Source: Desertivibrio insolitus (lineage in GTDB: Bacteria > Actinomycetota > Actinomycetes > Actinomycetales > Microbacteriaceae). Taken from it: 64,000 bases of DNA. Location of the stretch: positions 97,216-161,215 of the forward strand of contig NZ_JAFIQW010000006.1 of assembly GCF_017355965.1 (NCBI RefSeq). Reading direction: 5' to 3'. Positions 23,509-34,509 of the stretch are shown here, in pieces (positions within the stretch are counted from its first letter, which is position 1; each line of letters opens with the position of its first letter). The notes below the pieces were generated by a model that saw nothing but the letters and a program-made list of their open reading frames with translations, was not told the DNA's origin and did not search any database. The translations under genes and the position numbers were made by a program.

Positions 23509-25566
23509 ATGCCAGGGCTGATCCGCCGCGACGACATCGACGAGGTGCGGGCCAGGGTCAACATCGCGGACGTCGTCGGCGACCACGTCGCGCTCAAGAG
23601 CGGCGGTGTCGGCTCGCTGAAGGGCCTCTGCCCCTTCCACGACGAGCGGAGCCCGAGCTTCTACGTCCGCCCGCAGGTCGGGCGCTACCACTGCTTCGGC
23701 TGCGGCGAGGACGGCGACGTCTTCACCTTCCTGCAGAAGATGGACGGCGCGACCTTCACCGAGGCGGTCGAGCGGCTCGCCGCGCGGATCGGCTTCGAGC
23801 TGCACTACGAGGACGGCGGCCAGGCATCCGACCACGGTCAGCGCGCCCGGCTGCTCGCCGCGAACGCCGCGGCCGCGGAGTTCTTCGTCGAGCAGCTGCG
23901 CACCCCGCAGGCCGCGGAGGCGCGCAAGTTCCTGGGCGACCGAGGCTTCGACCGCTCCGCCGCCGAGCGCTTCGGCTGCGGCTTCGCGCCGAAGTCCTAC
24001 GACGCGCTCTCCTCGCACCTGCGCTCGAAGGGCTTCACCGACCAGGAGATCGTGACGGCGGGCCTCTGCGGCAAGGGGGAGCGCGGCCTCTACGACCGCT
24101 TCCGCGGCCGGCTCGTCTGGCCCATCCGCGACGTCACCGGTGCGACCCTCGGGTTCGGCGCCCGCAAGCTCTTCGACGACGACCAGGGCCCCAAGTACCT
24201 CAACACCCCCGAGACGCCGATCTACCGCAAGAGCCAGGTGCTCTACGGGCTCGACCTCGCCCGACGCGACATCTCCCGCGGCAAGCAGGTCGTCGTCGTC
24301 GAGGGCTACACGGATGTCATGGCGTGCCACCTCGCGGGAGTGACGACCGCCGTGGCGACTTGTGGCACCGCGTTCGGCGTCGACCACATCAAGGTCGTGC
24401 GCCGGGTGCTCGGCGACTTCTCCGGCGCCGCGCTCTCCGGCGCGGGCGAGGTCGTCTTCACCTTCGACCCCGACGAGGCCGGGCAGAAGGCCGCGAGCCG
24501 CGCCTTCGCCGAGGAGCAGCGGTTCGCCGCGCAGACCTTCGTCGCGGTCGCCCCCGAGGGCCTCGACCCCTGCGATCTCCGGCTGAAGCGCGGGGACGAC
24601 GCGGTGCGCCGCCTCGTCGCGACGAAGAAGCCGATGTTCGAGTTCATGATCCGGCGCGAGCTCGCCCAGCACGACCTCGAGACCGTCGAGGGCCGCGTCG
24701 CCGGCCTCCGCGCGGCCGCGCCCGTCGTCGCCGGCATCCGCGACTCCGCGCTCTCGGTGGGCTACACCCGCACCCTCGCCGGATGGCTCGGGCTCGACCC
24801 GGACGAGGTTGGGCGCGCGGTCCGCGCCGCGTCGCGGGGGAGCGGCAAGCAGGCCGACGCCGGCGCCCGTGCCGCGCAGACCTCGTCGCGTCCGGGCCGC
24901 CCGCCGCAGCGCCCCGACTCGACCCGCCGGGACGGGTCGGCGCGCCCGGACCGCGGCGGGCGCCCGCAGTCCGGCGCGTCGCGCCCTGCCGCCCACGACG
25001 CGCCCCCGCCGCCGGACGAGCCCTACGAGCCCTACGAGCCGGAGTACAACCCGTACGCGGACGCCGGCCAGCCCGCGCCGGCGCCGCGCGGTCCCTCCAT
25101 CGTCGACCTGCCGATCGACCCGATCACCCGCCTCGAGCGCGACGCCCTCATGGCGATGCTGCAGCACCCCGAGCAAACGGGGAAGGAGCGGGTGGCGCGC
25201 GTCGCGAGCATCCGCTGGGACAATCGGGTGCTCGCCGTGGTGGGCGACGCGATCGCGGTGAGCCTCGACGACTTCGGCACGCCCGCCTGGGTCGACCGGG
25301 TCGCCCGCGAGGTGCCGGAGGGCTTCGAGACGCTCGTGCGCGAACTGAGCGTCGCGCCGCTGCCCGAGCGGGAGGGGCGCGCCCTCGACGCGTACTGCGA
25401 GGGAATCACCGCCCGCCTGATCGAGCGCGACCTGCTGCGGCTGAAGGCCGACCTCCTCGGTCAGCTGCAGCGGCTCGACCGCGCCGCCGACCCCGACCGG
25501 TTCGCGACACTGCAGCGCGCGCTCGTCGCCACGGATCAGGAGCGGATGCGCCTCCGCGGCGAGTAA
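23509..25566 (+). CDS. dnaG: DNA primase
   Basis: A 685-residue primase that lays RNA primers for replication. It has a CHC2 zinc finger (Cys41, His44, Cys62, Cys65 in GLCPFHDERSPSF and YHCFGCGEDGD). The RNA-polymerase/Toprim domain contains QVVVVEGYTDVMA and FTFDPDEAGQKA. A proline/arginine-rich, low-complexity linker of about 80 residues (roughly 445-525) separates it from the C-terminal helicase-interacting domain. ATG 23509 was preferred over the in-frame GTG at 23503 because the family starts MPGLIRRDDI. Confidence 0.95.
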   Translation: MPGLIRRDDIDEVRARVNIADVVGDHVALKSGGVGSLKGLCPFHDERSPSFYVRPQVGRYHCFGCGEDGDVFTFLQKMDGATFTEAVERLAARIGFELHYEDGGQASDHGQRARLLAANAAAAEFFVEQLRTPQAAEARKFLGDRGFDRSAAERFGCGFAPKSYDALSSHLRSKGFTDQEIVTAGLCGKGERGLYDRFRGRLVWPIRDVTGATLGFGARKLFDDDQGPKYLNTPETPIYRKSQVLYGLDLARRDISRGKQVVVVEGYTDVMACHLAGVTTAVATCGTAFGVDHIKVVRRVLGDFSGAALSGAGEVVFTFDPDEAGQKAASRAFAEEQRFAAQTFVAVAPEGLDPCDLRLKRGDDAVRRLVATKKPMFEFMIRRELAQHDLETVEGRVAGLRAAAPVVAGIRDSALSVGYTRTLAGWLGLDPDEVGRAVRAASRGSGKQADAGARAAQTSSRPGRPPQRPDSTRRDGSARPDRGGRPQSGASRPAAHDAPPPPDEPYEPYEPEYNPYADAGQPAPAPRGPSIVDLPIDPITRLERDALMAMLQHPEQTGKERVARVASIRWDNRVLAVVGDAIAVSLDDFGTPAWVDRVAREVPEGFETLVRELSVAPLPEREGRALDAYCEGITARLIERDLLRLKADLLGQLQRLDRAADPDRFATLQRALVATDQERMRLRGE

Positions 25567-25617
25567 CGGCGGGGTATCGCCCACGCGTGTCCCGCCGGGA
25601 GGAACGCGGGCCGCGGT

Positions 25618-25623
25618 TAGCGT
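25618..25623 (+). promoter_or_regulatory. -10 box of ftsK, leaderless type
   Basis: TAGCGT ends 6 bases before the ftsK ATG and no ribosome site is present. Confidence 0.5.
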
Positions 25624-25629
25624 TGACGC

Positions 25630-28395
25630 ATGGCTTCGAGCTCTTCGTCTTCGCGCGCCCGCGATTCCTCGCGCACCGCGCCCACGAAGCGCCTGCCGCA
25701 GAACTCGAAACCGGCCCCGCGGAGCCGCAGCACCAAGGCGCCGATCGTCGAGGAGCGTCAGAGCGTCTTCGTCTCCGCCTGGATGGGCATGGCCCACCTG
25801 GCCGGCGGCGCCGCCCGCGCCCTCGGCAAGGAGGACCTCGCGAAGGAGGAGCGCCGCGACGGACTGCCCTTCTTCCTGCTCCTGCTCGCCGTTGTCGGCG
25901 CCGTCGTCGAGTGGTTCAATCCCGGCGCGCCCGTCGCGGTGACGCTCGACGCCTGGACCTTCGGCGGCCTCTTCGGCCGGGTCGCCTTCGCGCTGCCGAT
26001 CATCATGTTCGTCTTCGCGATCTGGCTGTTCCGCCATCCGGCGAGCGTGCACGACAACACCCGCATCGGCATCGGGCTGAGCCTGTTCATCGTCGCCGTC
26101 GCGGGGCTCTGCCACGTGTTCGGCGGGCAGCCGCAGCCCGTCCAGGGCATCGTCGTGCTCGCGGCGGGCGGCGGCATCACAGGCTGGCTGCTCGCCTCTC
26201 CGCTCGTCGCGCTCGGCACCGCCTGGCTCGCGACGCCCGTGCTCTCGCTGCTCGTGCTGCTCTCGGTCTTCATCATCACGAAGACCCCGCCGAACCGCGT
26301 CGGCGCCCGGCTGCGCGAGCTCTACGTCTGGCTCTTCGGCGCCGAGACCACCGAGGAGGAGCAGGCTCCCGCGGCCGCGAAGGGCCGCAAGGGCAAGGAG
26401 GAGACCGGCCAGTTCGGCAGGCTCGACGACCTCGCGCTCGAGGACGAGTCGGCGGGAGCGCTGCCCTGGTGGCGACGCAACAAGACCGGCCGCGAGGAGG
26501 ACCCGGCCTACGACACCCCGGTGCTGCCGGAGAAGTCGCAGAAGAAGGCTCCTGCCGAGCAGGTGACGGATGTCATCGACCTCACGCCTCCCGTCGAGAC
26601 GACGTCGTCGGCGTCCTCCGTCAGCGACGCGCCCTGGGACCTCGAGCTCTTCGACGAGCTCGACCGCGCCGAGGAGGCGGTCAAGAAGTTCACGGGCGAG
26701 GTCGCGCCGCTCGACGCGCAGAAGGTCGCCGAGGAGGAGAGCGTCGCAGACCCGCTCGCAGGCGCCGCGATCAGCGAGCCCGACGAGTTCGCCGGTCTCG
26801 TGCAGCAGTCCCCGAGCCAGTACCGGCTGCCCCCGGCCGCGATGCTCGCCCCCGGCACCCCGCCGAAGTCGCGCTCGGCCGCCAACGACGAGGTCGTCGC
26901 GGCGATCACGAGCGTGCTCTCGCAGTTCTCCGTCGACGCGCGCGTCATCGGCTTCACCCGCGGCCCGAGTGTCACGCGGTACGAGATCGAGCTCGGCCAG
27001 GGCGTCAAGGTCGAGAAGGTCACGGCGCTCAGCAAGAACCTCGCCTACGCCGTCGCGAGCAACGAGGTCACGATCCTCTCGCCCATCCCCGGCAAGAGCG
27101 CCATCGGCGTCGAGATCCCGAACAAGGACCGCGAGACGGTGAGCCTCGGCGACGTGCTCCGCTCCGCGGCCGCGACGAAGAGCGCCCACCCGATGACGAT
27201 CGGCGTCGGCAAGGACGTCGAGGGCGGCTTCGTCGTCGCGAACCTCGCGAAGATGCCGCACCTCCTCGTGGCCGGCTCGACCGGCTCGGGTAAGTCCAGC
27301 TTCGTCAATTCGATGATCACGAGCCTCCTCATGCGCGCGAAGCCCGCCGAGGTGCGCATGGTGCTGATCGACCCGAAGCGCGTCGAGCTCTCGATCTACG
27401 CCGGCGTCCCGCACCTCATCACGCCCATCATCACGAACCCCAAGAAGGCCGCGGAGGCGCTGCAGTGGGTCGTGAAGGAGATGGACATGAGGTACGACGA
27501 CCTCGCCAGCTTCGGGTTCCGGCACATCGACGACTTCAACCGCGCCGTCGTCAACAACGAGATCGTCCTGCCGCAGGGCAGCGAGCGTCAGCTGCGCCCG
27601 TACCCCTACCTCCTCGTCGTCGTCGACGAGCTCGCCGACCTGATGATGGTCGCGCCGCGCGACGTCGAGGACTCGATCGTGCGCATCACCCAGCTCGCGC
27701 GTGCGTCCGGCATCCACCTCGTGCTCGCGACGCAGCGACCGTCGGTCGACGTCGTCACGGGTCTGATCAAGGCCAACGTGCCCTCCCGCCTCGCGTTCGC
27801 GGTCACGAGCGTCACCGACAGCCGCGTAATCCTCGACCAGCCGGGCGCCGACAAGCTCATCGGCCAGGGTGACGGCCTCTTCCTGCCGATGGGCGCCGCG
27901 AAACCGACCCGCGTGCAGGGCGCCTGGGTGCAGGAGAGCGAGATCGCCAAGGTCGTCGAGCATGTCACGCGGCAGGCGCAGCCCGAGTACCGCAACGACG
28001 TCGCCGCCGTCACCGAGAAGCGCGAGATCGACTCCGACATCGGCGACGACCTCGAGCTGCTCATCGCCGCGGCCGAGCTCATCGTCAGCTCCCAGTTCGG
28101 CTCGACCTCGATGCTGCAGCGCAAGCTCCGCGTCGGGTTCGCCAAGGCGGGGCGGCTCATGGACCTGCTCGAGTCCCGCGAGGTGGTCGGCCCCAGCGAG
28201 GGTTCGAAGGCCCGCGACGTCCTCGTCACGGCCGAGCAGCTGCCCGGCGTCATCGCCCGGATCAAGGGGGAGGACGCGCCCGCGTCATCCGCCGCCGCCC
28301 CGGCTGCGTCCCAGGCAACGCCCGCCGGCGCTGCCTACGATGAAGTCGAGGTGTCCTCGGATGAGGACGCCTGGCAGCTGACCGGCAGGGAGTGA
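25630..28395 (+). CDS. ftsK: DNA translocase FtsK/SpoIIIE
   Basis: A 921-residue septal DNA pump that clears chromosome termini during division. A basic Ser/Arg-rich N-terminus is followed by about four transmembrane segments (residues 78-215), an acidic linker, then the RecA-like motor. The motor has Walker [10 protein letters not shown] (Lys555) and Walker [13 protein letters not shown]. The C-terminal gamma winged-helix domain is [20 protein letters not shown]. The stop is followed after 1 base by pgsA. Confidence 0.95.
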   Translation: MASSSSSSRARDSSRTAPTKRLPQNSKPAPRSRSTKAPIVEERQSVFVSAWMGMAHLAGGAARALGKEDLAKEERRDGLPFFLLLLAVVGAVVEWFNPGAPVAVTLDAWTFGGLFGRVAFALPIIMFVFAIWLFRHPASVHDNTRIGIGLSLFIVAVAGLCHVFGGQPQPVQGIVVLAAGGGITGWLLASPLVALGTAWLATPVLSLLVLLSVFIITKTPPNRVGARLRELYVWLFGAETTEEEQAPAAAKGRKGKEETGQFGRLDDLALEDESAGALPWWRRNKTGREEDPAYDTPVLPEKSQKKAPAEQVTDVIDLTPPVETTSSASSVSDAPWDLELFDELDRAEEAVKKFTGEVAPLDAQKVAEEESVADPLAGAAISEPDEFAGLVQQSPSQYRLPPAAMLAPGTPPKSRSAANDEVVAAITSVLSQFSVDARVIGFTRGPSVTRYEIELGQGVKVEKVTALSKNLAYAVASNEVTILSPIPGKSAIGVEIPNKDRETVSLGDVLRSAAATKSAHPMTIGVGKDVEGGFVVANLAKMPHLLVAGSTGSGKSSFVNSMITSLLMRAKPAEVRMVLIDPKRVELSIYAGVPHLITPIITNPKKAAEALQWVVKEMDMRYDDLASFGFRHIDDFNRAVVNNEIVLPQGSERQLRPYPYLLVVVDELADLMMVAPRDVEDSIVRITQLARASGIHLVLATQRPSVDVVTGLIKANVPSRLAFAVTSVTDSRVILDQPGADKLIGQGDGLFLPMGAAKPTRVQGAWVQESEIAKVVEHVTRQAQPEYRNDVAAVTEKREIDSDIGDDLELLIAAAELIVSSQFGSTSMLQRKLRVGFAKAGRLMDLLESREVVGPSEGSKARDVLVTAEQLPGVIARIKGEDAPASSAAAPAASQATPAGAAYDEVEVSSDEDAWQLTGRE

Positions 28396-28396
28396 C

Positions 28397-29026
28397 ATGG
28401 CCGTCGACCCAGCGTCCAGGGCGGGATCGATGCGCGGCCGGGTGATCCGGGGCGGCGACACCCCGGTCTCGAACGGCAACATCGCGAACATCATCACGAT
28501 CCTGCGCATCCTCCTCGCGCCCGTCTTCGTGTGGATGCTGCTGGCGGACGGCGGCGACGACGGCGCGCTGCGCTGGACCGCGGCCGCCCTGTTCGTGCTC
28601 GCGATCGCGACCGACAGCGTCGACGGCATCCTCGCCCGCCGGCGCAACCTCATCACCGACCTCGGCAAGCTGCTCGACCCGATCGCCGACAAGGTGCTCA
28701 TCGGCGGGGCCCTCATCGCCCTGTCGCTGCTCGGCGAGCTGTGGTGGTGGGTGACGGCGCTCATCCTGCTGCGCGAGCTCGGGATCACCGTCTACCGGAT
28801 GATCGCCCTGCGCGACCGCGTCATCCCGGCCTCCCGCGGCGGCAAGCTCAAGACCATCGCGCAGTCGATCGCGATCTCGCTGTTCCTCTTCCCGTTCGAC
28901 CGCGTGCTCGGTGACTGGGTGCTGTGGGTGGACTACGCGGCGATGGCCGTCGCGGTCGTGCTCACGATCACGAGCGGCGTCGACTACCTCCTGAAGGCCT
29001 GGCGCTCGCGCGAGCCGCGCCGATGA
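28397..29026 (+). CDS. pgsA: CDP-diacylglycerol-glycerol-3-phosphate 3-phosphatidyltransferase
   Basis: A 209-residue membrane enzyme that makes phosphatidylglycerol phosphate from CDP-diacylglycerol. The CDP-alcohol phosphotransferase signature is intact: DSVDGILARRRNLITDLGKL followed by DPIADK (D-x2-D-G-x2-A-R-x8-G-x3-D-x3-D). Several hydrophobic helices follow. It is coupled to ftsK upstream and overlaps cinA by 4 bases. Confidence 0.93.
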   Translation: MAVDPASRAGSMRGRVIRGGDTPVSNGNIANIITILRILLAPVFVWMLLADGGDDGALRWTAAALFVLAIATDSVDGILARRRNLITDLGKLLDPIADKVLIGGALIALSLLGELWWWVTALILLRELGITVYRMIALRDRVIPASRGGKLKTIAQSIAISLFLFPFDRVLGDWVLWVDYAAMAVAVVLTITSGVDYLLKAWRSREPRR

Positions 29027-29550
29027 CGGTGCCGCCGCGTCCGGATGTCGCGATGCCCGTCGTCGTCGACCTGGTCGCAGAACTCGCGCGGCGCGGGCTG
29101 CGGGTCGCGGTCGCCGAGTCGCTCACGGGAGGCCTCGTCGTCTCCGAGCTGATCCGCCCGCCCGGGGCCTCGGCCGTCGTCACCGGGGGAGTCGTCGCCT
29201 ACGACACCGGGATCAAGCGGAGCCTCCTCGGCGTCGACGCCGACCTCCTCGAGCGTGAGGGGCCCGTGCATCCGGAGGTCGCGCGGCAGATGGCCGAGGG
29301 CGTCCGGCGACACCTGGTGATCGACGGGCGCCTGCCCGACATCGGGCTCGCGACGACCGGCGTCGCCGGCCCCGATCCGCAGGGCGGCAAGCGGGCCGGC
29401 ACCGTCTTCATCGCCGTCGCGACCGACGAGGGGAGCGAAGCGCGCGAGCTCTCCCTGTCCGGCACGCGCGACGAGGTGCGGGCTTCGACCGTGTCGCACG
29501 TGCTGCGGATGATGGCGGAGCGGGTGGCTCTCCCCGTCGACGCCCCCTAG
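29023..29550 (+). CDS. CinA C-terminal-domain protein (nicotinamide-nucleotide amidohydrolase, PncC-like)
   Basis: A 175-residue stand-alone CinA C-terminal domain, which deamidates NMN to NaMN in pyridine-nucleotide salvage. Landmarks are LRVAVAESLTGGLVVSEL, GGVVAYDTGIKRSLLGV and the glycine-rich TTGVAGPDPQGGKRAGTVF. The full-length CinA N-terminal domain is absent, as is usual in Actinobacteria. The ATG overlaps the pgsA stop (ATGA). It precedes the clgR-like gene. Confidence 0.9.
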   Translation: MTVPPRPDVAMPVVVDLVAELARRGLRVAVAESLTGGLVVSELIRPPGASAVVTGGVVAYDTGIKRSLLGVDADLLEREGPVHPEVARQMAEGVRRHLVIDGRLPDIGLATTGVAGPDPQGGKRAGTVFIAVATDEGSEARELSLSGTRDEVRASTVSHVLRMMAERVALPVDAP

Positions 29551-29620
29551 GGACGCCCCCCTTCTCGTAGGGAATACCCACCGTTTCGGTCCGGTTACAG
29601 ATGGTGATTCACAAGACTTA

Positions 29621-29631
29621 CGCAGACCGCG
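29621..29631 (+). promoter_or_regulatory. Candidate ClgR-type operator
   Basis: CGCAGACCGCG has the CGC-N5-GCG form with a central A that ClgR sites share, and lies 107 bases upstream of the clgR-like start. Flanks fit the published consensus only partly. Confidence 0.3.
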
Positions 29632-29737
29632 CCGGTTATGTTTTTCGAGTCAGGGCAATGTACTGTTGCTCAACTCGGCCGGAGCCCCCGGGCACCGTCG
29701 ACCAAGCGGTTCGGTTGCGCTAGAAGGGGAGGGTCCC

Positions 29738-30046
29738 ATGGTTCTCGTCCGTCAAGAGATCGGTGACGTGCTCCGTGACTTCCGCCTGCAGAAGGGGCGC
29801 ACCCTTCGTCAGGTGGCGAGCAAGGCGAGCGTCGCCCTCGGCTACCTGAGCGAGGTCGAGCGCGGGCAGAAGGAGGCGTCGAGCGAGATCCTCGCCTCCG
29901 TCGCCGAGGCGCTCGACACGCCGATCAGTGTCATCATGCGCGAGGTGGGCGACCGCCTCGCCGTCATCGAGGGGCTCAGCCCCGTGCCCGACAACGTGCC
30001 CGACGAGCTCGTCGCCGAGTACGACCCGAGCCTCGCCGTTCGGTGA
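29738..30046 (+). CDS. clgR: XRE-family regulator, ClgR-like
   Basis: A 102-residue single helix-turn-helix protein with GDVLRDFRLQKGRTLRQVASKASVALGYLSEVERGQKEAS, the sequence style of ClgR, an activator of clp protease and repair genes in Actinobacteria. Its position after pgsA-cinA and before recA is the conserved ClgR location. Start ATG 29738 is set by a GAAGGGGAGGG ribosome site; the longer open frame upstream is promoter DNA. ClgR levels are controlled by Clp proteolysis through the C-terminus, which here ends SLAVR. Confidence 0.88.
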   Translation: MVLVRQEIGDVLRDFRLQKGRTLRQVASKASVALGYLSEVERGQKEASSEILASVAEALDTPISVIMREVGDRLAVIEGLSPVPDNVPDELVAEYDPSLAVR

Positions 30047-30068
30047 TCGTCGTCTGAAACGTCCATGG

Positions 30069-30093
30069 AAGCCCCGGCTGGTCCGGGGCTTTC
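30069..30093 (+). terminator. Intrinsic terminator after clgR
   Basis: AAGCCCCGG and CCGGGGCTT (30083-30091) form a 9-bp stem with a 5-base loop, followed by a short T run. It lies 23 bases after the stop. Confidence 0.8.
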
Positions 30094-30242
30094 GTGCGTC
30101 CGGGGGCCCATGAGTTCCGCCGGCTCCAGCGTGTTCGGGGCTTCCGTGGTCTCGGGGCCGGGTGGCTCCGGAGACGCCTCGCCAGTCCGTGGTGTCCGTG
30201 CGTGCGGAGGTCGCGCCGCCCGCGGGTTGTTAGGTTTGCGGG

Positions 30243-30467
30243 ATGCGGTTGAGTGAGTTCTGGCAGGCGATGAGCGACGAGTTCGGCGACGCCTACGCCA
30301 AGAGCATCGCCCGCGACCTCGTGCTCACGCCCCTGCGCGACCGCACCGCGGAGCAGGCGCTCCGCGACGGCGTGCCGGCCCGCGAGGTCTGGCTCGCCCT
30401 GTGCGAGGCGATGGACGTGCCCGAGAACCGCCGGTACGGCGTGGGGCAGTTGCCGCCCAAGGAGTAG
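30243..30467 (+). CDS. DUF3046 family small protein
   Basis: A 74-residue protein that matches the actinobacterial DUF3046 family: MRLSEFWQAMSDEFGDAYA at the start, LRDRTAEQALRDGVPAREVW in the middle and a C-terminal VPENRRYG. Function is unknown. The family is usually found between clgR and recA, as here. A TAGGTT -10 box (30231-30236) ends 6 bases before the ATG, indicating a leaderless transcript. Confidence 0.88.
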   Translation: MRLSEFWQAMSDEFGDAYAKSIARDLVLTPLRDRTAEQALRDGVPAREVWLALCEAMDVPENRRYGVGQLPPKE

Positions 30468-30499
30468 CGCCGCGCCGTGTTCGACACGCCGCGCGCCTC

Positions 30500-30528
30500 T
30501 CGAACATCCGTTCGAACGGGCGTACTCT
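30500..30528 (+). promoter_or_regulatory. SOS box and promoter of recA
   Basis: TCGAACATCCGTTCGA (30500-30515) is a near-consensus actinobacterial LexA box. It covers the -35 position of a TACTCT -10 box at 30523-30528. The leader to the recA start is about 190 bases and otherwise shows no recognised structure. Confidence 0.85.
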
Positions 30529-30724
30529 CCTTCACAACGGCGAGAACCCTCGAACTCTTCACCACAGCCCCCTCCGGCGGTTCCCATGTCGGAGGTGGCA
30601 CGTAGCGTCCTGATCGAGCGAAATCGCTGCACCAGCCTTGTCGAAGTGCTGGCCGGCCTTGCTTCATCGGCCGGGCAGCGAACGACAGTCTGTAGGCGCC
30701 CCCACCTCGACATCAGGAGAAGAA

Positions 30725-31828
<1,104 letters not shown>

Positions 31829-31830
31829 GT

Positions 31831-32871
31831 ATGAGCTCGCCTCGCGAGCACCTCGCCAGGGTGAGCTACTTCCCGGGGGTGCGTCCTCCTCGTGACGAGG
31901 AGACGCACCCCGCCCGGGGCGTCGACGGCTGGCACGTCGAGGGGTCCGACGACTACCTCGACGAGGTGACACCGGACGCTGCCGCCGACGACTCGGCTGC
32001 CGCCGACGACTCGGCCGCGGTTGACGACCGGGCAGCCGCCGACGAGCAGTACTTCCACCCCGAGCCGCTCTCGCCCCGGCACCCCGCCGGCAAGGGACGT
32101 CCCGTGTCCCGCGCGGCGCTCACGGCGGTGCCGCCCGTCCAGGACGGCACGCCGGACGTCGGCACGGGGAGCACCGGCGCCGGCGCCGACAACGAGTGGA
32201 GCGGCGCGGTCGAGGAAAGCGACACCGCCCGCGCCGATCGGGAGCGCTCGGCAGACCCGCGGCTCGCACCGGCGATGGAGCGGATGTCACGCCTGCTCGA
32301 GACCGTGGAACCGGAACAGCCGGCGGACCGCCGCCGCGGCCGCCGGACCGAGCCCGTGGGCGAGGAAGCGGCCGAGCCCGACGACGATGCCCTTGCAGCC
32401 CGGGCCGAGCGCGTCAGCATGCACGCACTCACCCGACGCGGGGTGTCGACGAGCGAGCTCCGGCGCACCCTCACCTCCCGAGAACTTCCCGAGCACATCG
32501 TCGAGGCCGAACTCTCCCGGCTGGAGGGGGTCGGCCTGCTCGACGACGCCGAACTCGCCCGCACGCTCGTGCGCACCCTGACCGAGCGCAAGCGGCTCGG
32601 GCGCAGCGCTCTCGTCGGCGAGCTGAAGCGGCGCGGCCTCGACTCCGAGTCGATCACGCTCGCCCTGGACGACCTCGACGGCGACGACGAGGTCACCCGC
32701 GCCGACGAGCTCGCGCGCAAGAGGGCCCCGCAGCTCCGCTCGCTCGACCGCGTCACCGCCGAGCGTCGCCTCCTCGGGTTCCTCCAGCGCAAGGGCTACT
32801 CCGGGGCCATCGCCCAGACTGCCGTCCGCAAGGCGCTGGGGGAGTCGTCCTCGGGCGTCCGTTTCGAGTGA
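31831..32871 (+). CDS. recX: Regulatory protein RecX with a long acidic N-terminal extension
   Basis: RecX inhibits RecA filament extension. The three-helix-repeat RecX domain occupies roughly residues 190-340 (ALTRRGVSTSELRRTLTSRE, LGRSALVGELKRRGLDSESI, RRLLGFLQRKGYSGAIAQTAV). It is preceded by about 190 residues of low-complexity, Asp/Ala/Glu-rich sequence that typical RecX proteins (150-270 residues) lack. The extension includes an 18-base tandem repeat at 31978-32013 encoding AAADDS units. It starts 2 bases after recA and is probably read from the same message, as is usual. Confidence 0.9.
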   Translation: MSSPREHLARVSYFPGVRPPRDEETHPARGVDGWHVEGSDDYLDEVTPDAAADDSAAADDSAAVDDRAAADEQYFHPEPLSPRHPAGKGRPVSRAALTAVPPVQDGTPDVGTGSTGAGADNEWSGAVEESDTARADRERSADPRLAPAMERMSRLLETVEPEQPADRRRGRRTEPVGEEAAEPDDDALAARAERVSMHALTRRGVSTSELRRTLTSRELPEHIVEAELSRLEGVGLLDDAELARTLVRTLTERKRLGRSALVGELKRRGLDSESITLALDDLDGDDEVTRADELARKRAPQLRSLDRVTAERRLLGFLQRKGYSGAIAQTAVRKALGESSSGVRFE

Positions 32872-32937
32872 TGCCGGAGGCACTCCCGTCGCCGACGAGT
32901 GCCGCGGGAGCGCGCCGAAGCGGGCCGCTCCGCGACG

Positions 32938-32943
32938 TAAACT
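32938..32943 (+). promoter_or_regulatory. -10 box of miaB, leaderless or near-leaderless
   Basis: TAAACT ends 9 bases before the miaB ATG; there is no purine-rich ribosome site. Confidence 0.5.
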
Positions 32944-32952
32944 GACCGCACC

Positions 32953-34509
32953 ATGACCCTCCTCGACGACCGCCCCGTCGCCGCGCCGCGCACCTACGAG
33001 GTGCGCACGTACGGCTGCCAGATGAACGTGCACGACTCCGAGCGACTCTCGGGGTCGCTCGAGGCGGCAGGCTACGTGCCGGCGAACGGCGAAGAGGCCG
33101 ACGTCGTGGTCATCAACACCTGCGCCGTGCGCGAGAACGCCGACAACAAGCTCTACGGCAACCTGGGACACCTCGCCGGCGTCAAGCGCCGCCACGAGGG
33201 CATGCAGATCGCCGTCGGCGGGTGTCTCGCCCAGAAGGACAAGTCGATGATCCTCGAGAAGGCGCCGTGGGTCGACGTCGTCTTCGGCACACACAACATG
33301 GGCGCCCTGCCCACGCTGCTCGAGCGCGCGCGGCACAACGGCGAGGCTCAGCTCGAGATCCTCGAGTCGCTCGAGACGTTCCCGTCGACGCTGCCCACCA
33401 AGCGCGACTCCACCTACAGCGGCTGGGTCTCCATCTCGGTCGGCTGCAACAACACCTGCACGTTCTGCATCGTGCCCTCCCTGCGCGGCAAGGAGAAGGA
33501 CCGCCGCCCCGGCGAGATCCTCGCCGAGATCCAGGCCCTCGTCGACGACGGCGCGATCGAGGTCACCCTGCTCGGACAGAACGTCAACTCCTACGGGGTC
33601 GAGTTCGGTGACCGTCAGGCGTTCGGCAAGCTCCTGCGTGCGGCCGGTCAGATCGAGGGTCTCGAGCGCATCCGCTTCACGAGCCCTCACCCCGCGGCGT
33701 TCACCGACGACGTCATCGACGCGATGGCCGAGACCCCCGCCGTGATGCCGCAGCTGCACATGCCGCTGCAGTCCGGGTCCGACCGCATCCTCAAGGCGAT
33801 GCGCCGCTCGTATCGCTCCGAGCGCTTCCTCGGCATCCTCGACCGGGTGCGCGCCCGCATCCCCGACGCGGCGATCTCCACCGACATCATCGTCGGCTTC
33901 CCCGGCGAGACCGAGGAGGACTTCCAGGAGACGCTGCGCGTCGTCGAGGCGGCGCGCTTCGCCTCCGCATTCACGTTCCAGTACTCCATCCGCCCCGGCA
34001 CCCCCGCCGCGACCCTGCCCGACCAGATCGACAAGGCCGTCGTGCAGGAGCGCTACGACCGCCTCGTCGCGCTGCAGGAACGCATCTCGCACGAGGAGAA
34101 CCTGCGGCAGGTCGGCCGGCAGATCGAGGTGCTCGTCTCCACCGGGGAGGGCAAGAAGGACGCCGAGACCCACCGCCTCTCGGGGCGTGCCGCCGACAGC
34201 CGCCTCGTGCACTTCGAGGTGCCGGCGGGCAGCGCCGTCCCACGGCCCGGCGACGTCGTCACGGTGACGGTCACGCACGCCGCGCCGTTCCACCTGCTCG
34301 CCGACAGCCTCGACGGGGCGCCTCTGCCGATCCGCCGCACCCGCGCCGGCGACGCGTGGGACGCCGCCCAGGCGGCCAGCTGCGGCGTGCCCGCCGCGCC
34401 CTCGTCCGGGCCGGCCAAGGTCTCGCTCGGGCTGCCGGGACTCCGGGTCGGTCCTGCCCCGACCGTCGCGACGCTGCCCATCTACGACGTGACGGACGGC
34501 CGCCGCTGA
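32953..34509 (+). CDS. miaB: tRNA-2-methylthio-N6-dimethylallyladenosine synthase
   Basis: A 518-residue radical SAM methylthiotransferase that modifies A37 of tRNAs reading U. The UPF0004 domain carries cluster ligands Cys22 ([12 protein letters not shown]), Cys57 (INTCAVREN) and Cys91 (GGCLAQK). The radical SAM triad is Cys165, Cys169 and Cys172 in [16 protein letters not shown] domain follows near residue 385. It acts after MiaA, encoded immediately downstream. An extra C-terminal stretch of about 60 residues, rich in Ala/Pro, ends just where miaA begins. Confidence 0.96.
   Translation: MTLLDDRPVAAPRTYEVRTYGCQMNVHDSERLSGSLEAAGYVPANGEEADVVVINTCAVRENADNKLYGNLGHLAGVKRRHEGMQIAVGGCLAQKDKSMILEKAPWVDVVFGTHNMGALPTLLERARHNGEAQLEILESLETFPSTLPTKRDSTYSGWVSISVGCNNTCTFCIVPSLRGKEKDRRPGEILAEIQALVDDGAIEVTLLGQNVNSYGVEFGDRQAFGKLLRAAGQIEGLERIRFTSPHPAAFTDDVIDAMAETPAVMPQLHMPLQSGSDRILKAMRRSYRSERFLGILDRVRARIPDAAISTDIIVGFPGETEEDFQETLRVVEAARFASAFTFQYSIRPGTPAATLPDQIDKAVVQERYDRLVALQERISHEENLRQVGRQIEVLVSTGEGKKDAETHRLSGRAADSRLVHFEVPAGSAVPRPGDVVTVTVTHAAPFHLLADSLDGAPLPIRRTRAGDAWDAAQAASCGVPAAPSSGPAKVSLGLPGLRVGPAPTVATLPIYDVTDGRR

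Noticed and set aside
24324..27293. 989-residue plus-strand frame
   Set aside because: Alternative frame of dnaG and ftsK, dominated by Arg, Ala and Pro; no motif.
23479..27963. 1494-residue open frame on the minus strand
   Set aside because: It is antisense to dnaG and ftsK, both with complete motifs. Its composition (runs of RR, DD, EE, VDDxE) is typical of the shadow frame of GC-rich genes.
32287..34293. 668-residue minus-strand frame
   Set aside because: Antisense to recX and miaB, spans both gene borders, no recognisable domain.
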